From NCBI GenBank assembly GCA_928212115.1, contig CAKMRJ010000001.1, forward strand, positions 176,050,560-176,114,559: a stretch of DNA of 64,000 bases, written 5' to 3'. The stretch comes from Lactuca virosa. Taxonomy: Eukaryota > Streptophyta > Magnoliopsida > Asterales > Asteraceae. The notes beneath the pieces are model-generated. The model did not search any database and was not told the DNA's origin. It saw only the letters and a list, made by a program, of their open reading frames with translations. Shown here piece by piece: positions 9,820-21,475 of the stretch; within the stretch, counting starts at the first letter, position 1, and each line of letters starts with the position of its first letter. A program made the position numbers and the translations under genes.

Positions 9820-11330
9820 TAATTAATGAAGCTCTGCAATTTTCATGGCCGCTTTGATATCTATAGATACTCTTTTAATCAGATCTAACCATAACTTTGC
9901 CTAAAATTCTTCAGATATGGTCAGTCTTCATCTTTTTATCTTCGCATATGGCCCATCTTCACATAATTAATAAAGATACTGGGGCTTTGAACCGGACCTC
10001 ACATAATTCTTAGATCTCACAACAACTTCTCATGCTTACAAGAGATCGTAAAAATGGTATGTTCAAACCCTTCCTTCATCTCGTTCTGCCCTTTCTTAAT
10101 TATCGATCAACAACCACAGCCTACAAAATCCATACCTTCATTCTCCCTTTAATCGATCAGATGTCTTCTTCCCTCTTAGAAAACGCACCTCATGATCTCC
10201 TCTACCCTAAACTCGCTTCCCATCATTCACCAGTCTTCACGAAATCGACAAGGGGTCTCTGCCCCCTCATCCACCTCCAACCTTCACCGCCTCTTCTGGT
10301 CCTTCTTCCCCTCCACCAGGTGGATTTGATTTTATTTTCAGGCGATTTCTGCGGTTTTTCATTTTTCCCAGGTTTGAGGTTCGTATCTTAGATCGAGACA
10401 GGAGACGAAATTAGAAGCGATGTATTTTATTCATCTTTCTCTCCCCCTCCTTCGTATTGCCTATCCATCAACTGCAATCAAGCTCGATGCTTGGTTCGAT
10501 TACACAACCAAAAGAGCTAGGTCACGAAGTATCCTGTAAGTGATCCATCTAAGAATCCTCGAAGACTTCTGCTGAATTCAAGGTATTGCACATTTCTTTT
10601 TTGTCACTCGTTTTCAAATACCAATTTTGTCAAAGAATCGCCCTATTCGATTTCATTTTGATACTCATCTTATAAAGCCCTTTGAGAAGTTGTTGATATC
10701 ACTTAAATCTGTCACCGGTTGTTCAAAGGAGTGCTCTTTGCAAAGTTTAGAGTGCTTTGATCTTATCCTTCGCCACATCCGCCTCCAATTTTAGAGTGAT
10801 TTCCAAAATGGATATATTTCCCTGTTTATGAACAGGTTAGTACTTTCACTATGTACATAATCAGTTGCAACTTAAGAATTAGTTTCATCTCTCCTCAACT
10901 TTTTACAGAAGTCTTCAAAGATGATTTTTCAGTTATTCTTTAAGCCAACTCTTAATTGAACCTCTTGTAGTATAAGATGCTTTTCATCACCAAAGAACCT
11001 GTTTCATGATTTTTTAGAAATCACTAAACAACTTATATTTTTAGTGAACGTGTCTCATCTTTGTAGCTTCATGTTTCAGGTGAAATGGCTGAATAAAACA
11101 TTGAAATGGCTTCATCATGTATTTATAATTTCTATATGTATTATCTTCTTAGGTTGACTATATCCCTGGTCAAATCTAGTTTTCTTAATTCCTACAATTA
11201 CAGGCAGCTCGTTTAATAATTAAAGAAATCTGCTCCAAGGGCTCCTCCTGCTCGCGGGCAAGGGTATAAATATAATAATTAGCTCATGAAGCATGTCTAA
11301 TTTAATTTTTTTAATGTTTGATCAGATTAT
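9820..11330 (+). other. CACTA interior, captured or unassigned sequence
   Basis: No coding signal I can name. The 119-codon frame at 10032-10391 and the pieces around 10440-10570 have no recognisable motif. Base composition (C/T-rich tracts, then AT-rich intron-like DNA) would fit captured 5' UTR and introns, but the donor gene is not identifiable by reading. Confidence 0.4.
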
Positions 11331-11340
11331 GAATTGAGAG

Positions 11341-11520
11341 GTTAAAGAAATGGTGGTTGCTTGTTTAGTGAATGACCCAAAGAAACGTCCCTCTTTTGAG
11401 AAGCTCTTGAAGCATCCTTTCTTCAAACATGCAAAAATAGTTGATTATTTGGAACGTACTATTCTTGATGGACTTTCTCCCTTAGGTGATCATTTACGTA
11501 TCTCTTCATCCAATCTCATT
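11341..11520 (+). pseudogene. Captured STE20-like kinase exon fragment (BLUS1-like)
   Basis: The frame encodes VKEMVVACLVNDPKKRP then EKLLKHPFFKHAK and ILDGLSPLGDHLR. This is the C-terminal lobe of a STE20/SPS1-type Ser/Thr kinase, where the MV..CL..DP.KRP.. signature with the LLKHPFF motif is characteristic. The plant group that includes BLUS1 has a closely similar stretch. Only one exon is present, with no ATP-binding or catalytic loop, and the reading then runs into intron-like sequence. It cannot encode an active kinase. Confidence 0.65.
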
Positions 11521-11599
11521 CAATTGCTATCTGCATTGTTAATTTGTTATATTCCCATTTTACCCCTACACCTTTCATTTCAATTTCCGTTTTTTTTCA

Positions 11600-11728
11600 G
11601 GTATCATTGATAGGGACTTGAAACCAGAGAATATATTACTTCAACCAGAGAACACAATGTAAACCCCAAGTATGTAATATGTCCTCTTCTATCTAAAAAA
11701 ATTAACTTATATTCTTACAAGATTCAGG

Positions 11729-11764
<36 letters not shown>

Positions 11765-12068
11765 TTTTATTTTTTATTTTTTTTGTCTCATGTTAATCTT
11801 AATTTTGCAGGTTATAAAACATCCTCAACTTAAAAGGAGAAGATCTAGAAGCCAACCACCACCTACATTTGTTGTAGAACCTTCTACACAATCTAATTCA
11901 TTCGTTGGCACAGAAGAATACATTGCTCCGGTGTGAAAAGTACTCAAGGGAATTTATGTAATTTAGCTTATTTATGAAATTTATTTTACCCTTTGAAATT
12001 ATGATGATATTTCAGGAAATCTAAACAGGAGCTGGCCACTCCAGTGCTATTGACTGGTGGGCAGTGGG
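11600..12068 (+). pseudogene. Captured phototropin-like kinase fragment, three exon pieces
   Basis: Piece one (about 11600-11640) reads GIIDRDLKPENILLQ, a kinase catalytic loop in the AGC/phototropin style. Piece two (about 11811-11935) reads VIKHPQLKRRRSRSQPPPTF and SNSFVGTEEYIAP, distinctive of plant phototropin and related AGCVIII kinases. Piece three (about 12017-12066) reads TGAGHSSAIDWWAVG after an internal TAA. AG and GT splice borders remain (AG before 11812, CCG/GTGTGA, CAG/GAAATC, GTG G/GTAAGC). The genomic gene, introns included, was therefore captured rather than a cDNA. The DFG region is not seen and the fragment is inactive. Confidence 0.72.
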
Positions 12069-13057
12069 TAAGCTTATTAATTTTCATGTACTAAACTTTT
12101 TCTTTAAAAAAAAAATATAATATACATTTTGTTTGAATTACCTTCTTTTACTCATAAACAGAAGAGCGGGAAAGAAATATGAAGAGGTATGAATGGAGAA
12201 CAAAAAACTTTAAACAGAGGATAATATACTTGGAGCCTAAGTATTAATTGCTGGAAACAGAGGTAATGTGTCACTTTTATCCCAATTCATGAATCAAAGT
12301 GTATTATTAAATGAAATATGCAACCACTTTTTATCCCAATTCATGAATCAAAGTGTATTTCTCATGATGTTCATTTATTTTGGTCAACCTGGAATCAAAG
12401 ATATTCTGCTCTGGGTGTCTCTTGCAAGTAACAGGTTATGTGGTCTTATTATGATGCCTATATGTTTTCTTCTTTCACTTCCTCTGATTTTCGCCTTTCT
12501 ATTTGTCTATTTTCTGTTTTGCAACTCATATGTTATCTAAAACATGTTCATTGTTATGCATTTTGTATTTTTTTTTGTTATTTTCATGCTTTTATCACTA
12601 CAGTTTGTTAAGTAGAGGCCCGTTTGTGTTTATCATACACAATTTGTTGAAACACAGTTTGTTCTTATTTGAATCATTTAGACTACATGTTTCTCTCTTA
12701 CATTATTTTTATTTCATTACTCTGTAGGGTGGACATGATACTCTTGACCAAGCTACAAAGGAAGGAGGAGATAGAGATACATTAACTGTTGTGGCGCCTA
12801 TTGTTAAAAAAGAAAAGAGCAATAAAGCTTATGATGTGGACATGATACCTGAAAAAAGAAGGTGTCCCTTAATAGCAATATACTATTAGGTTATATAGTT
12901 AGGGAAAATCTCTTAATAACAATGTACAATCAGATCCCCTTAATATCAATGTATTACAATTTTTTTGACATGATGTTATTGGATTAAATTGATTGTTTTG
13001 GTATATATTTGTTTATATATTTTTGTATTATGCGTAAATGAGTATCGTAAAGGCACG
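12069..13057 (+). other. CACTA interior and right subterminal part, no gene
   Basis: AT-rich, with a 40-bp direct repeat near 12276-12356 (TTTTATCCCAATTCATGAAT twice). A short open stretch at 12730-12860 (DTLDQATKEGGDRDTL) is not recognised. From about 13030 the CGTAA-type subterminal repeats begin and are split by element E. Confidence 0.5.
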
Positions 13058-13062
13058 TTGAA

Positions 13063-14821
13063 TGTAACACCGTAATTTTTCAAACATATTTTTCATTTTA
13101 AAATCGCATACTTTTCATAACATATTGTATAGAAATCTCGTTTATTCAAATTACAAAGCACAACTCCATTAATAATCCAGGATCCTCAAAACATAACTCT
13201 TTCTCTGGTGTGTACAATCAAACCGGTACCGTCCTACGATCCTGAGAAAACCTGAAACAGATAACACATAACACGGTAAGCACAAAGCTTAATGAGTTCC
13301 CCAAAATACCACATACAACACATAGCCACTCGAGGCTATAACTCGGTATGACCCTCCGGTCAATGTGTCTCAGCAGGACCCTCCAGTCCCATAGCTCGTT
13401 GGACCCTCCAGTCCTATCTAGCTCGTTGGACCTTCTGGTCCAGTCTAAATCGTTGGACCCTCCGGTCCGGTCTATTCGAGGGCCCTTTGGCCTCGTAAGT
13501 CGTTGGACCCTCCGGTCCGGTCTATATACCACATAGCATACATCTATCACAATGCACATAAACTTAAACATACTCATAACACATAAGACCCTCCGGTCTG
13601 CACATAGTTACCACTCTAGGTAATGTATAGTGAGAAGACTCACCTCGGCTAGCAGGTGAGCAAATAACCTCGCGCTCAGATCTCGAACTAGCCTCCTCCT
13701 AACACAAAGGATGAATATCTCTTATTAATACTCTTTTCACGACTCAGATAATCGAAGGCGGTTCTTTCTCTTTCTAACTCTTTAAAGTGGGTAAAAGACC
13801 ATTTTACCCCTCCAAGGTCTCTATCACATATGTTGACCAAAACTCCAAAGTCAACAGAAGTCAAACTCGAGTCAACAGTCCAAGTTTGACCCGACTCGTC
13901 GAGTGCACTCCTGCGACTCGTCGAGTCCCCTCGTATCCTCAGAAGTCTCAAAAGTCCAGCTCAACTCGTCGAGTTGACCCCCAACTCGCCGAGTTATCAC
14001 ACAATCAATCCATCGGGACAAACCCTTGCCGACTCGTCGAGTCAGGGTATGGACTCGGCGAGTCCCTTTGATCTGATTTCTCATTCAGACGATTTCAACT
14101 AGATCTATCACTCAAAACTATAGATCTATCATCTCAAGGCTCAATAATTACGTAAAGCTTTGATCTTTACGTTCATACATGATGCTATTGCTTCAAAATG
14201 CCAATACATGCTCTTCATGAAAGTTTTTGCTCATCAACCCTCATTTGGACCACTAAAGCTGAGACATCTAGACTCTAAGGACCTTAGGAGGTCCAGATCT
14301 GAAGTTTTCAACCACAACCAGGTCTCATTCGACTCATAGATTCAAAAGAATGGAGGCTAAGCCCTAAAACTCCCAAAATGAGATCTATTACAAGGAATGA
14401 ACAAGATGAGGACTTTGTACCTTCTCTTAGCAGCTGAAACACTCAATACCACAGATCCACTGCCTTCCTTTGTTTCCCATCATGAAGCTCTTCATCCTTC
14501 TTCATAGAAATGCACCAAGAACCACAATATGAGCTTCTCTCTCACTCTCTAGCTCCAATAGAAATTAGGGTTTGCTCTCAGGGGAAGGTAGCCGCAAATG
14601 AGGCTATAAATGCCTTTAAATAGGTCCCAAACCCGAGAAATTAGGGTTTCTCTGCCCAGCACCTACTTGGCAAGTCCCTCCTCTGACGCGTCGCGTCCAT
14701 TCATTAAATCCACGCGAGCAACTCGACTCGACTCGGCGAGTTGGTCCCTCAACTCGTCGAGTCCCTCGTTAAACCTCAAGATTACATGCACAATAATGTC
14801 CCTGAAAATCCGGATGTTACA
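13063..14821 (-). repeat. 3' LTR of element E
   Basis: 1759 bp, matching 19325-21083. On the minus strand a TATA-like TATTTAAA lies at 14622-14615. It carries a tandem array of about 27-bp units (GTTGGACCCTCCGGTCC, 13349-13531) and clusters of ACTCGTCGAGT palindromes (13893-14067 and 14731-14763). Several CG sites of those palindromes have become TG or CA here compared with the other LTR. Confidence 0.9.
13349..13531. repeat. 27-bp tandem repeat in E LTR
   Basis: Five to six units of the form TCGTTGGACCCTCCGGTCC followed by GGTCTA. Each unit contains a small inverted repeat (GGACC and GGTCC). The same array is at 19611-19787 in the other LTR, and a diverged version occurs in element F (about 62395-62540). 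Apparent minus-strand ORFs here are repeat translations. Confidence 0.85.
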
Positions 14822-14837
14822 ATTCTCCCCCACTTGA
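14822..14837 (-). other. Polypurine tract of element E
   Basis: Minus-strand AAGTGGGGGAGAAT directly before the LTR start TGTAACATCC, the plus-strand priming site of reverse transcription. Confidence 0.85.
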
Positions 14838-15952
14838 ATTAGATTTCACCTTCGAAATCGCTCTTCCGCAATATATAGATCTAATCAAATAACCCAACAG
14901 CACCATCGAAAGGGTCTCCTACCACACAACTATCTTCCTTTCTGGACACCTGAATCCAAACAGGAACTCCTCCTCGGAAAAGGACAGACCCATCTGCCAC
15001 TATGCTACTCCTTCTGGCTCTCATGAATCAGGAACTCTAGTAGCCTAACACACAGCCAGACCACCATATCCGGATGTCACCACATTATTCGCTCCTCGAA
15101 TAACAAACCCCGATAGCTCACTGTCCCTCTGATTCTCTAGTGGGGGCCGATAAAACAAGTCCATGCCCAAAACTGGCTACCAATCACTCGTCCCAGACAT
15201 GATACACAATCCAGATCATATACCAAGGAATGGAAGGATCACATCACACCAGGGACTTATCCACTGAACTACAATCAAACCCCAGCTCCCTTCTCCAAAT
15301 CCCTTTCAACACTGATCACCCGGTCATCTCCCGACCTAGCAGTTGAACCTCCAAGGGTTACTCATTGCATACCTCAACATGTCTCATTGACTTCCTTCCC
15401 ACACTAGCTATCTTGGCCCAGTGTGACACACAAGTCACGAAGTTCGCTTTTCCTCAAGCGAATACGAAATTCGTTTCACCCTCGACCTCTGTCGTCTACT
15501 ACTCATTAGTTCCATACGTTCCGCGGTTTTCTCACACCAACGAATTGACCCACTCGGGTCTAAGGCACCAGATGGAAGCACTACCCCCTTCCAAATGAAA
15601 TTCAGCTCTGAATCCAGAATCTCATTCTGCCTACTCAACGCACTACTAGAGCCAAACTCAAACTCGAGAGTTTGATCTGACCCAGAGCCGGAACCACTCT
15701 CCCTAATGAACCACTCAACTCATGACTCATGACTCGCGACCCATGCGTACCTCACTCATCCACTTCCCTTTGGCCACAAAAACCACTACTCAATTCAGAA
15801 TATAACGACTTCCGACAAACATGGAGACCCCAGTCTCGCCCCTGGTTCGACCCCAGGCTTCCACAAACTCAAATATTAGGGCTACCCAAGCCTAAAACTC
15901 TTCTGCGTCCAGCTCTGATCAGAGAGCACTTCATCACAACATTCTCTCGCTG

Positions 15953-16375
15953 ACTAGTGGGTACTACGGCTTCCCGCAGTAACACAATGACCTCTCACTG
16001 AATAGTGAGTACTACGGCTCCCCGTAGCATCACCACACCCTTCATTGAATAGTGAGTACTATGGCTCCCCGTAGCATCACCACAACCTGTCACTGAATAG
16101 TGAGTACTACGGCTCCCCGTAGCACCACCACACCCCTCACCGAATAGTGAGTACTACGGCTCCCCGTAGCATCACAACAACCTCTCACTGAATAGTGAGT
16201 ACTACGACTCCCCGTAGCATCACCACACCCCTCACTGAATAGTGATTACTACGGCTCCCCGTAGCATCACCACAACCTTTCACTGAATAGTGAGTACTAC
16301 GGCTCCCCGTAGCATCACCACACCCTTCACTGAATAGTAAGTACTACGGCTCCCTGTAGCATCACCACAACCTCT
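15953..16375. repeat. 47-48-bp tandem repeat with hairpin core, about nine copies
   Basis: Units run AATAGTGAGTACTACGGCTC then CCCGTAGCATCACCACA, starting at about 16001, 16048, 16096 and onward. Each has a 6-bp stem (CTACGG and CCGTAG) around a 4-base loop. The stem is kept in nearly all units while the linker varies. Confidence 0.88.
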
Positions 16376-18257
16376 CTGCACTGACTCATTGAAACTGCAG
16401 CTCCCCGCAGTCTTACCGCACTTACTCTTACCACTTCACAATTTCATCCTCAGGTTGACACCACACTGCGATCATTAACTCATGCTCTACGGCCCATCAT
16501 AGACAGGTACACACACACCCATCCAGGCTAATCATCACCACTTCGGACGACCACCGTCGTGACAGAACCTCTTTTTCTCGCTGCAATTCACATTCTCAAA
16601 TAAATCCATTTGATGTCAATTAGCTGAAGGGCCCCCACCGGAACCATAGACACTTGCTACTCCATTCGTCATCTCAAACTCAAAACTCAAAATAATCCGA
16701 GATTTAGGATATTAAACTCGGATACCCCGAAATACCATCACAGCGCCTCGCAGTGTCTTGACTCTACCACTGATCTCATACTCATGGCATCATACCCTGA
16801 TACCGCATTGCCTCCTCAGAATCTCGCAACCGATCTTTCTCTCGTGCCACTTGTAATCCCGGAATACTCCATATCCCAAATTAAAACACAAGGAAATTTC
16901 CAACGACTCAGAACACGAAGATGAAAATCCGAAACTTCCTCCTCTATTGCTCAAAACTCATGCAAGAGTACTCATAACGACCCTGAAGTTGGTTGCCCAA
17001 TCAACTTCTTCCTTTCCCATACTGCATATAATAGCCCATACTCTGAACCAGAAATTCTCAACCGCCGAACTAACCTCACAAGCCAACCACCTCGAATTCA
17101 CCATTTTAACCTTGAAGGATTCCTAACCACCACAAGGTCTCCGACCAACGGCTACTTGCCGTGGAGACACTCATCCTTTCTCAAATACGTACCACATGCA
17201 CTATCTCACTCTGCCCCTCTCCTTGACCACCGATAACCTTGGTCTCAGGAATCCGCACCGCAGGCCTCTCTATCCAGTTCTCTAACCGCTCCTGAATAAA
17301 TCTCGGATCTCCTCAAAATCACCCGGTTCTCCCTCACTCAGGGTTCGAACAATCACCAATTGGTTCGCGAACAATCTAACCCACAGACTGTTTTTACCAG
17401 TAACCTCGCACCTACTCTTGGAAGCTGATACGCAATGCTCGATGATCTCCCCGATGGAGGTCAAGCAATTCCAAATACCCCGAATCTCCGATGAAATCCT
17501 CAGAAACTTCTCATCATGACTACCTCTAGTCATTCAGAATCTCGTACCATCCCACTACCGGACATCTCAACTGTCCAGTTGTAACCCTGACTCTCAGTCT
17601 GAAAATAACGAACTAACATATTCCTCATCCTCGACTCTTTAACCAACGTTCCATCACGTGGGTTGTAATAAGATTGGAGTCCTCATTACCACACTTGATA
17701 CTTATCATAGACAAAAAGAGCCACCGCCCCAGTATCCTCTTCTTGATCGTCTGCCGCTTCATCTAATACATGCCCTACTATGCTCAAATAGGGTGTATCC
17801 TTGTCCTTAACCATCTCAGTCCCCGCTGACAACCTGCTCATTCTCTAACATTACCTCTCGACAGACATACTGCCCAAATACTCTGATGGAAGGGCGCCAT
17901 CAATGCTAACCCGCAGGGTTCTACCCCCAAGCTCGGAAACCGAATTCTCAACACCTTTTATGTTTCCCACAGGAAACAGAAATAATACCATCCATGTTAC
18001 AGAAGGTGACATCTCCACTATCGGCTAATTGCTCAACTCATGCTGCAATCCTCCATAACTGCCATCTCTACTCATCCTTGAGCCTTGCGACTTTATCTGC
18101 CATCTTACCAAAAACCCTCGGAGCTAACTCGATTTCTCTCAAGGGAGGCTCCACTAAACTCGTTCATCATGGACGTCGGGCCCCATACTCTTTCCCTCTG
18201 ATCTCATCTAACCATCACCACGAATAACCGGTAGAACCAGTAACACTAACCGCCACG

Positions 18258-18392
18258 GGTCATGGTACTCGAACCATGTGGCCACCTCTCGATCTGCTAT
18301 GAATCATGGTACTCGAACCATGAAATCACCTCTCGATCTGCTACAAATCATGGTAATCGAACCATGAAATCACCTCTCGATCCGCTACTTAA
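18258..18392. repeat. About 47-bp tandem repeat, three copies
   Basis: Three units of ATCATGGTACTCGAACCATG followed by CACCTCTCGATC and CTGCTA. Each has a CATGGT/ACCATG inverted repeat. Confidence 0.85.
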
Positions 18393-19304
18393 AACTTCCG
18401 GAATGTTCTCTGTATCTAGTATGGGTCCTCTGCTTTCAGTAGTACGGGCCCATACTACCTGCAATATCTACCCATACTTTCCACACGGACCATCCCCGAG
18501 TCCCTAAGTAGCTGCTCGACCTTCTCAATCACCAACCCCGTCATGCGTGTTCGTTCCTCTGCGAAATATCCAACTCTGTCAGTGTACTCATCTGACTAGG
18601 GTCACCCTTTCCTAGGTTCTCACACTTCTCCGCCATCAGCTGCTGAAGAACTCCTTATGATGCCAGCCATCTACCTCCTGAATATCGTCATATTCACTTA
18701 GTAGCTGACTCTCATGATCAAGAGTTCCATAAAGCACGAAGCAAGCATCATTCGGGCATCGAATAATCTCTACCAACATGTAAAACCACTCTAGGTCATT
18801 ACCCACTTGCTCTCCTCATACTCTAAGGATACCACCGAACTGAAGCAACTTTACCCCACGCGGGCATCTGACTGGTCTCTCAGCAGACTCCTCAAATGCT
18901 CATCTAGGTATCTCTCCTAGATTACTCCTCTACTCGAAACCCTCTCTAGAGGATTCCTGCTGGATACTCTTACTCAGCACATGCTCGAAAGCACATCACA
19001 AATAACAATAACTCCAAGGCTAAGGCATCACAAATCAGGCCAGTCTAGTCCTAACATATGAAATACCTAACCTATCTCTAGCATGCATAATATCTCATAG
19101 CATATCTCATAAATATCTCATAATATAAACGTAAGGGTATTTTGGGAAATCACCGTTCGGGCTCTGGCTGATTGTACACACTGCTCCAACTCGTTTTCTC
19201 TAAGAAACTCTTGTTTGCTTTAGAAAAATCATTTCTTTGAAATTTTTTCTCAAATCCTCAGTTTGAGTCCAGATTTATCCGAAGGCGCATCCGAATCCCT
19301 CAAA

Positions 19305-19321
19305 CCAAGGCTCTGATACCA
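19305..19321 (-). other. Primer-binding site of element E
   Basis: Minus-strand TGGTATCAGAGCCTTGG, a 17-base match style for initiator-methionine tRNA, three bases inside the LTR at 19325. Confidence 0.93.
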
Positions 19322-19324
19322 ACT

Positions 19325-21083
19325 TGTAACACCGTAATTTTTCAAACAGATTTTTCATTTTAAAATCGCATACTTTTCATAACATATTGTATAGAAATCT
19401 CGTTTATTCAAATTACAAATCACAACTCCATTAATAACCCAGGATCCTCAAAACATAACTCTTTCTCGAGTGCGTACAATCAAGCCGGTGCCGTCCCACG
19501 ATCCTGAGAAAACCTGAAACACATAACACATAACACGGTAATCACAAAGCTTAGTGAGTTCCTCAAAATACCACATACAACACATAGCCACTCGAGGCTA
19601 TAACTCGGTATGACCCTCCGGTCAATGTGTCTCAGCGGGACCCTCCAGTCCCGTAGCTCGTTGGACCCTCCAGTCCGGTCTAGCTCGTTGGACCCTCCGG
19701 TCCGGTCTAAATCGTTGGACCCTCCGGTCCGGTCTATTCGAGGGCCCTCTGGCCTCGTAAGTCGTTGGACCCTCCGGTCCGGTCTATATACCACATAGCA
19801 TACATCTATCACAATGCACATAAACTTAAACATACACATAACACATAAGACCCTCCGGTATGCACATAGTTACCACTCTAGGTAATGTATAGTGAAAAGA
19901 CTCACCTCAGCTAGCAGGTGAGCAAATAACCTCACGCTCGAATCTCGAACTAGCCTCCTCCTAACACAAAGGATGAATATCTCTTATTAATACTCTTTTC
20001 ACGAGTCAGATAATCGAAGGCGGTTCTTTCTCTTTCTAACTCTTTAAAGTGGGTAAAAGACCATTTTACCCCTCCAAGGTCTCTATCACATATGTTGACC
20101 AAAACTCCAAAGTCAACATAAGTTAAACTCGAGTCAACAGTCCAAGTTTGACCCGACTCGTCGAGTGCACTCCTGCGACTCGTCGAGTCCCCTCGTATCC
20201 TCAGAAGTCTCAAAAGTCCAGCTCAACTCGTCGAGTTGACCCCCAACTCGCCGAGTTATCACACAATCAATCCATCGGGACAAACCCTTGCCGACTCGTC
20301 GAGTCAGGGCATGGACTCGGCGAGTCCCTTTGATCTGATTTCTCATTCAGACGATTTCAACCAGATCTATCACTCTAAACTATAGATCTATCATCTCAAG
20401 GCTCAATAATTACGTAAAGCTTCGATCTTTACATTCATACATGATGCTATTGCTTCAAAATGCCAATACATGATCTTCATGAAGGTTTTTGCTCATCAAC
20501 CCTCATTTGGACCACTAAAGCTGAGACATGTAGACTCTAAGGACCTTAGGAGGTCCACATCTGAGGTTTTCAACCACAACCAGGTCTCATTCGACTCATA
20601 GATTCAAAAGAATGGAGGCAAAGCCCTAAAACTCCCAAAATGAGATATAGTACAAGGAATGAACAATATGAGGACTTTGTACCTTCTCTTAGCAGCTGAA
20701 ACACTCGATACCACAGATCCACTGCCTTCTTTTGTTCCCCATCATGAAGCTCTTCATCCTTCTTCATAGAAATGCACCAAGAACCACAATATGAGCTTCT
20801 CTCTCACTCTCTAGCTCCAATAGAAATTAGGGTTTGCTCTCAGGGGAAGGTAGCCGTAAATGAGGCTATAAATGCCTTTAAATAGGTCCCAAACCCGGGA
20901 AATTAGGGTTTCTCTGCCCAGCACCTACTCGGCGAGTCCCTCCTCTGACTCGTCGCGTCCATTCATTAAATCCACGCAAGCAACTCGATTTGACTCGGCG
21001 AGTTGGTCTCTCAACTCGTCGAGTCCCTCCTTAAACCTCAAGATTACATGCACAATAATGTCCCTGAAAATCCGGATGTTACA
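19325..21083 (-). repeat. 5' LTR of element E with promoter
   Basis: 1759 bp. On the minus strand a TATA-like TATTTAAA is at 20884-20877. Palindromes of the form ACTCGNCGAGT lie upstream at 20927-20937, about 20992-21003 and 21014-21024, that is about 45-140 bp before the TATA box. Six more lie downstream at about 20155-20325. The position before the TATA box fits promoter elements, but that role is inferred. Confidence 0.88.
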
Positions 21084-21088
21084 TTGAA

Positions 21089-21436
21089 TATGCATATCGT
21101 AAATGGTTGTTGAATTTTATGACTCACAAATGCGTGTCATCTTCATTTATGACAGGGGCTTTAATGATACGCAATGCTTGTCCTAAACGCGTGTCGTAAG
21201 GTTACGACACACAAATGCATGTCGTCTTCCTTTATGACATGACCTTCCTTGATACGCATTACGTGTCGTAAATGAGCGTCGTAAATACGTGTCGTAACTG
21301 CGCGTCGTAAATAGACGACGCGCAAAAGCGTGTCGTCTCTCGTTATGACAAGGCCTTCCTTGACACGCATTTGCGCGTCGTCTGAGATTTTTACGACACG
21401 CATTGTGCGTCGTAAAAGGCTGTTTTTCTAGTAGTG
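21089..21436. repeat. CACTA right subterminal and terminal repeat region
   Basis: More than ten short motifs of the type GTGTCGTAA, ACGACACGC and GCGTCGTAAA in both orientations, ending TTTTTCTAGTAGTG. It continues the region left of element E (13030-13057). Confidence 0.8.
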
Positions 21437-21460
21437 TATACTGATTTCACTATAAACAAT

Positions 21461-21471
21461 GCTCTGATACA
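21461..21471 (-). other. Primer-binding site of element B, one mismatch
   Basis: Minus-strand TGTATCAGAGC where A has TGGTATCAGAGC. It sits next to the LTR end at 21476 and was separated from the rest of B's leader by the CACTA insertion. Confidence 0.8.
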
Positions 21472-21475
21472 AATC

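Larger units (their letters stand above)
14838..19304 (-). other. Interior of element E, no coding sequence
   Basis: No gag, protease, reverse transcriptase, RNase H or integrase motif on either strand; the longest frames are under about 90 codons and carry no motif. The plus strand is rich in C and A. Two tandem arrays stand out (listed separately). It might be very old coding DNA, but I see nothing to support that. Confidence 0.7.
13063..21083 (-). mobile_element. Non-coding LTR retrotransposon E (LARD-like), 8.0 kb
   Basis: Two 1759-bp LTRs (13063-14821 and 19325-21083) begin TGTAACACCG and end GGATGTTACA. They are flanked by the 5-bp duplication TTGAA (13058-13062 and 21084-21088). A primer-binding site (19321-19305) and a polypurine tract (14837-14822) give minus-strand orientation. 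The 4.5-kb interior has no gag or pol motif and no long frame, only decayed C-rich sequence with tandem hairpin arrays. The layout fits a large retrotransposon derivative mobilised in trans. The LTRs differ by roughly 3-5% over the part compared by eye, mostly C/T and G/A changes at CG sites. Confidence 0.85.
9468..21436. mobile_element. CACTA-type DNA transposon carrying captured gene fragments
   Basis: The left end reads CACTACTAGAATATAGGC and the right end, reverse-complemented, CACTACTAGAAAAACAGC. Both then share GCCTTT and a GACGC motif. A 3-bp duplication TAT flanks it (9465-9467 and 21437-21439). The ends carry dense short subterminal repeats (forms of GTGTCGTAA and its complement), typical of CACTA elements. 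Excluding the nested LTR element E it is about 3.9 kb. No transposase was found, so it is non-autonomous. Its interior (about 9820-12880) holds exon and intron pieces of host kinases. Confidence 0.88.

Noticed and set aside
10032..10391. 119-codon ORF in the CACTA interior
   Set aside because: No motif and C/T-rich composition like UTR or intron; the neighbouring kinase pieces show that the region is captured, broken genomic DNA.
12268..12727. Hydrophobic ORFs suggesting a membrane protein
   Set aside because: T-rich intron-like DNA reads as Phe and Leu in any frame; no start context, no known motif.
13218..13577. 119-codon minus-strand ORF, also found at 19480-19839
   Set aside because: It is the translation of the 27-bp tandem repeat in both LTRs of E; the duplicate simply reflects the LTR pair.
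13688..14084. Overlapping ORFs on both strands conserved between the two E LTRs
   Set aside because: Identical because they are in LTRs; the Thr-Arg-Arg-Val-like repeats come from the ACTCGTCGAGT palindromes.
15953..16440. CRISPR-like regular repeats
   Set aside because: Head-to-tail 47-48-bp units without unique spacers, in plant retroelement DNA; it is an ordinary tandem repeat with a hairpin.
15365..18507. Several 70-85-codon ORFs in the interior of E
   Set aside because: No retrotransposon motif, no consistent frame, and many coincide with C-rich sequence or tandem repeats.
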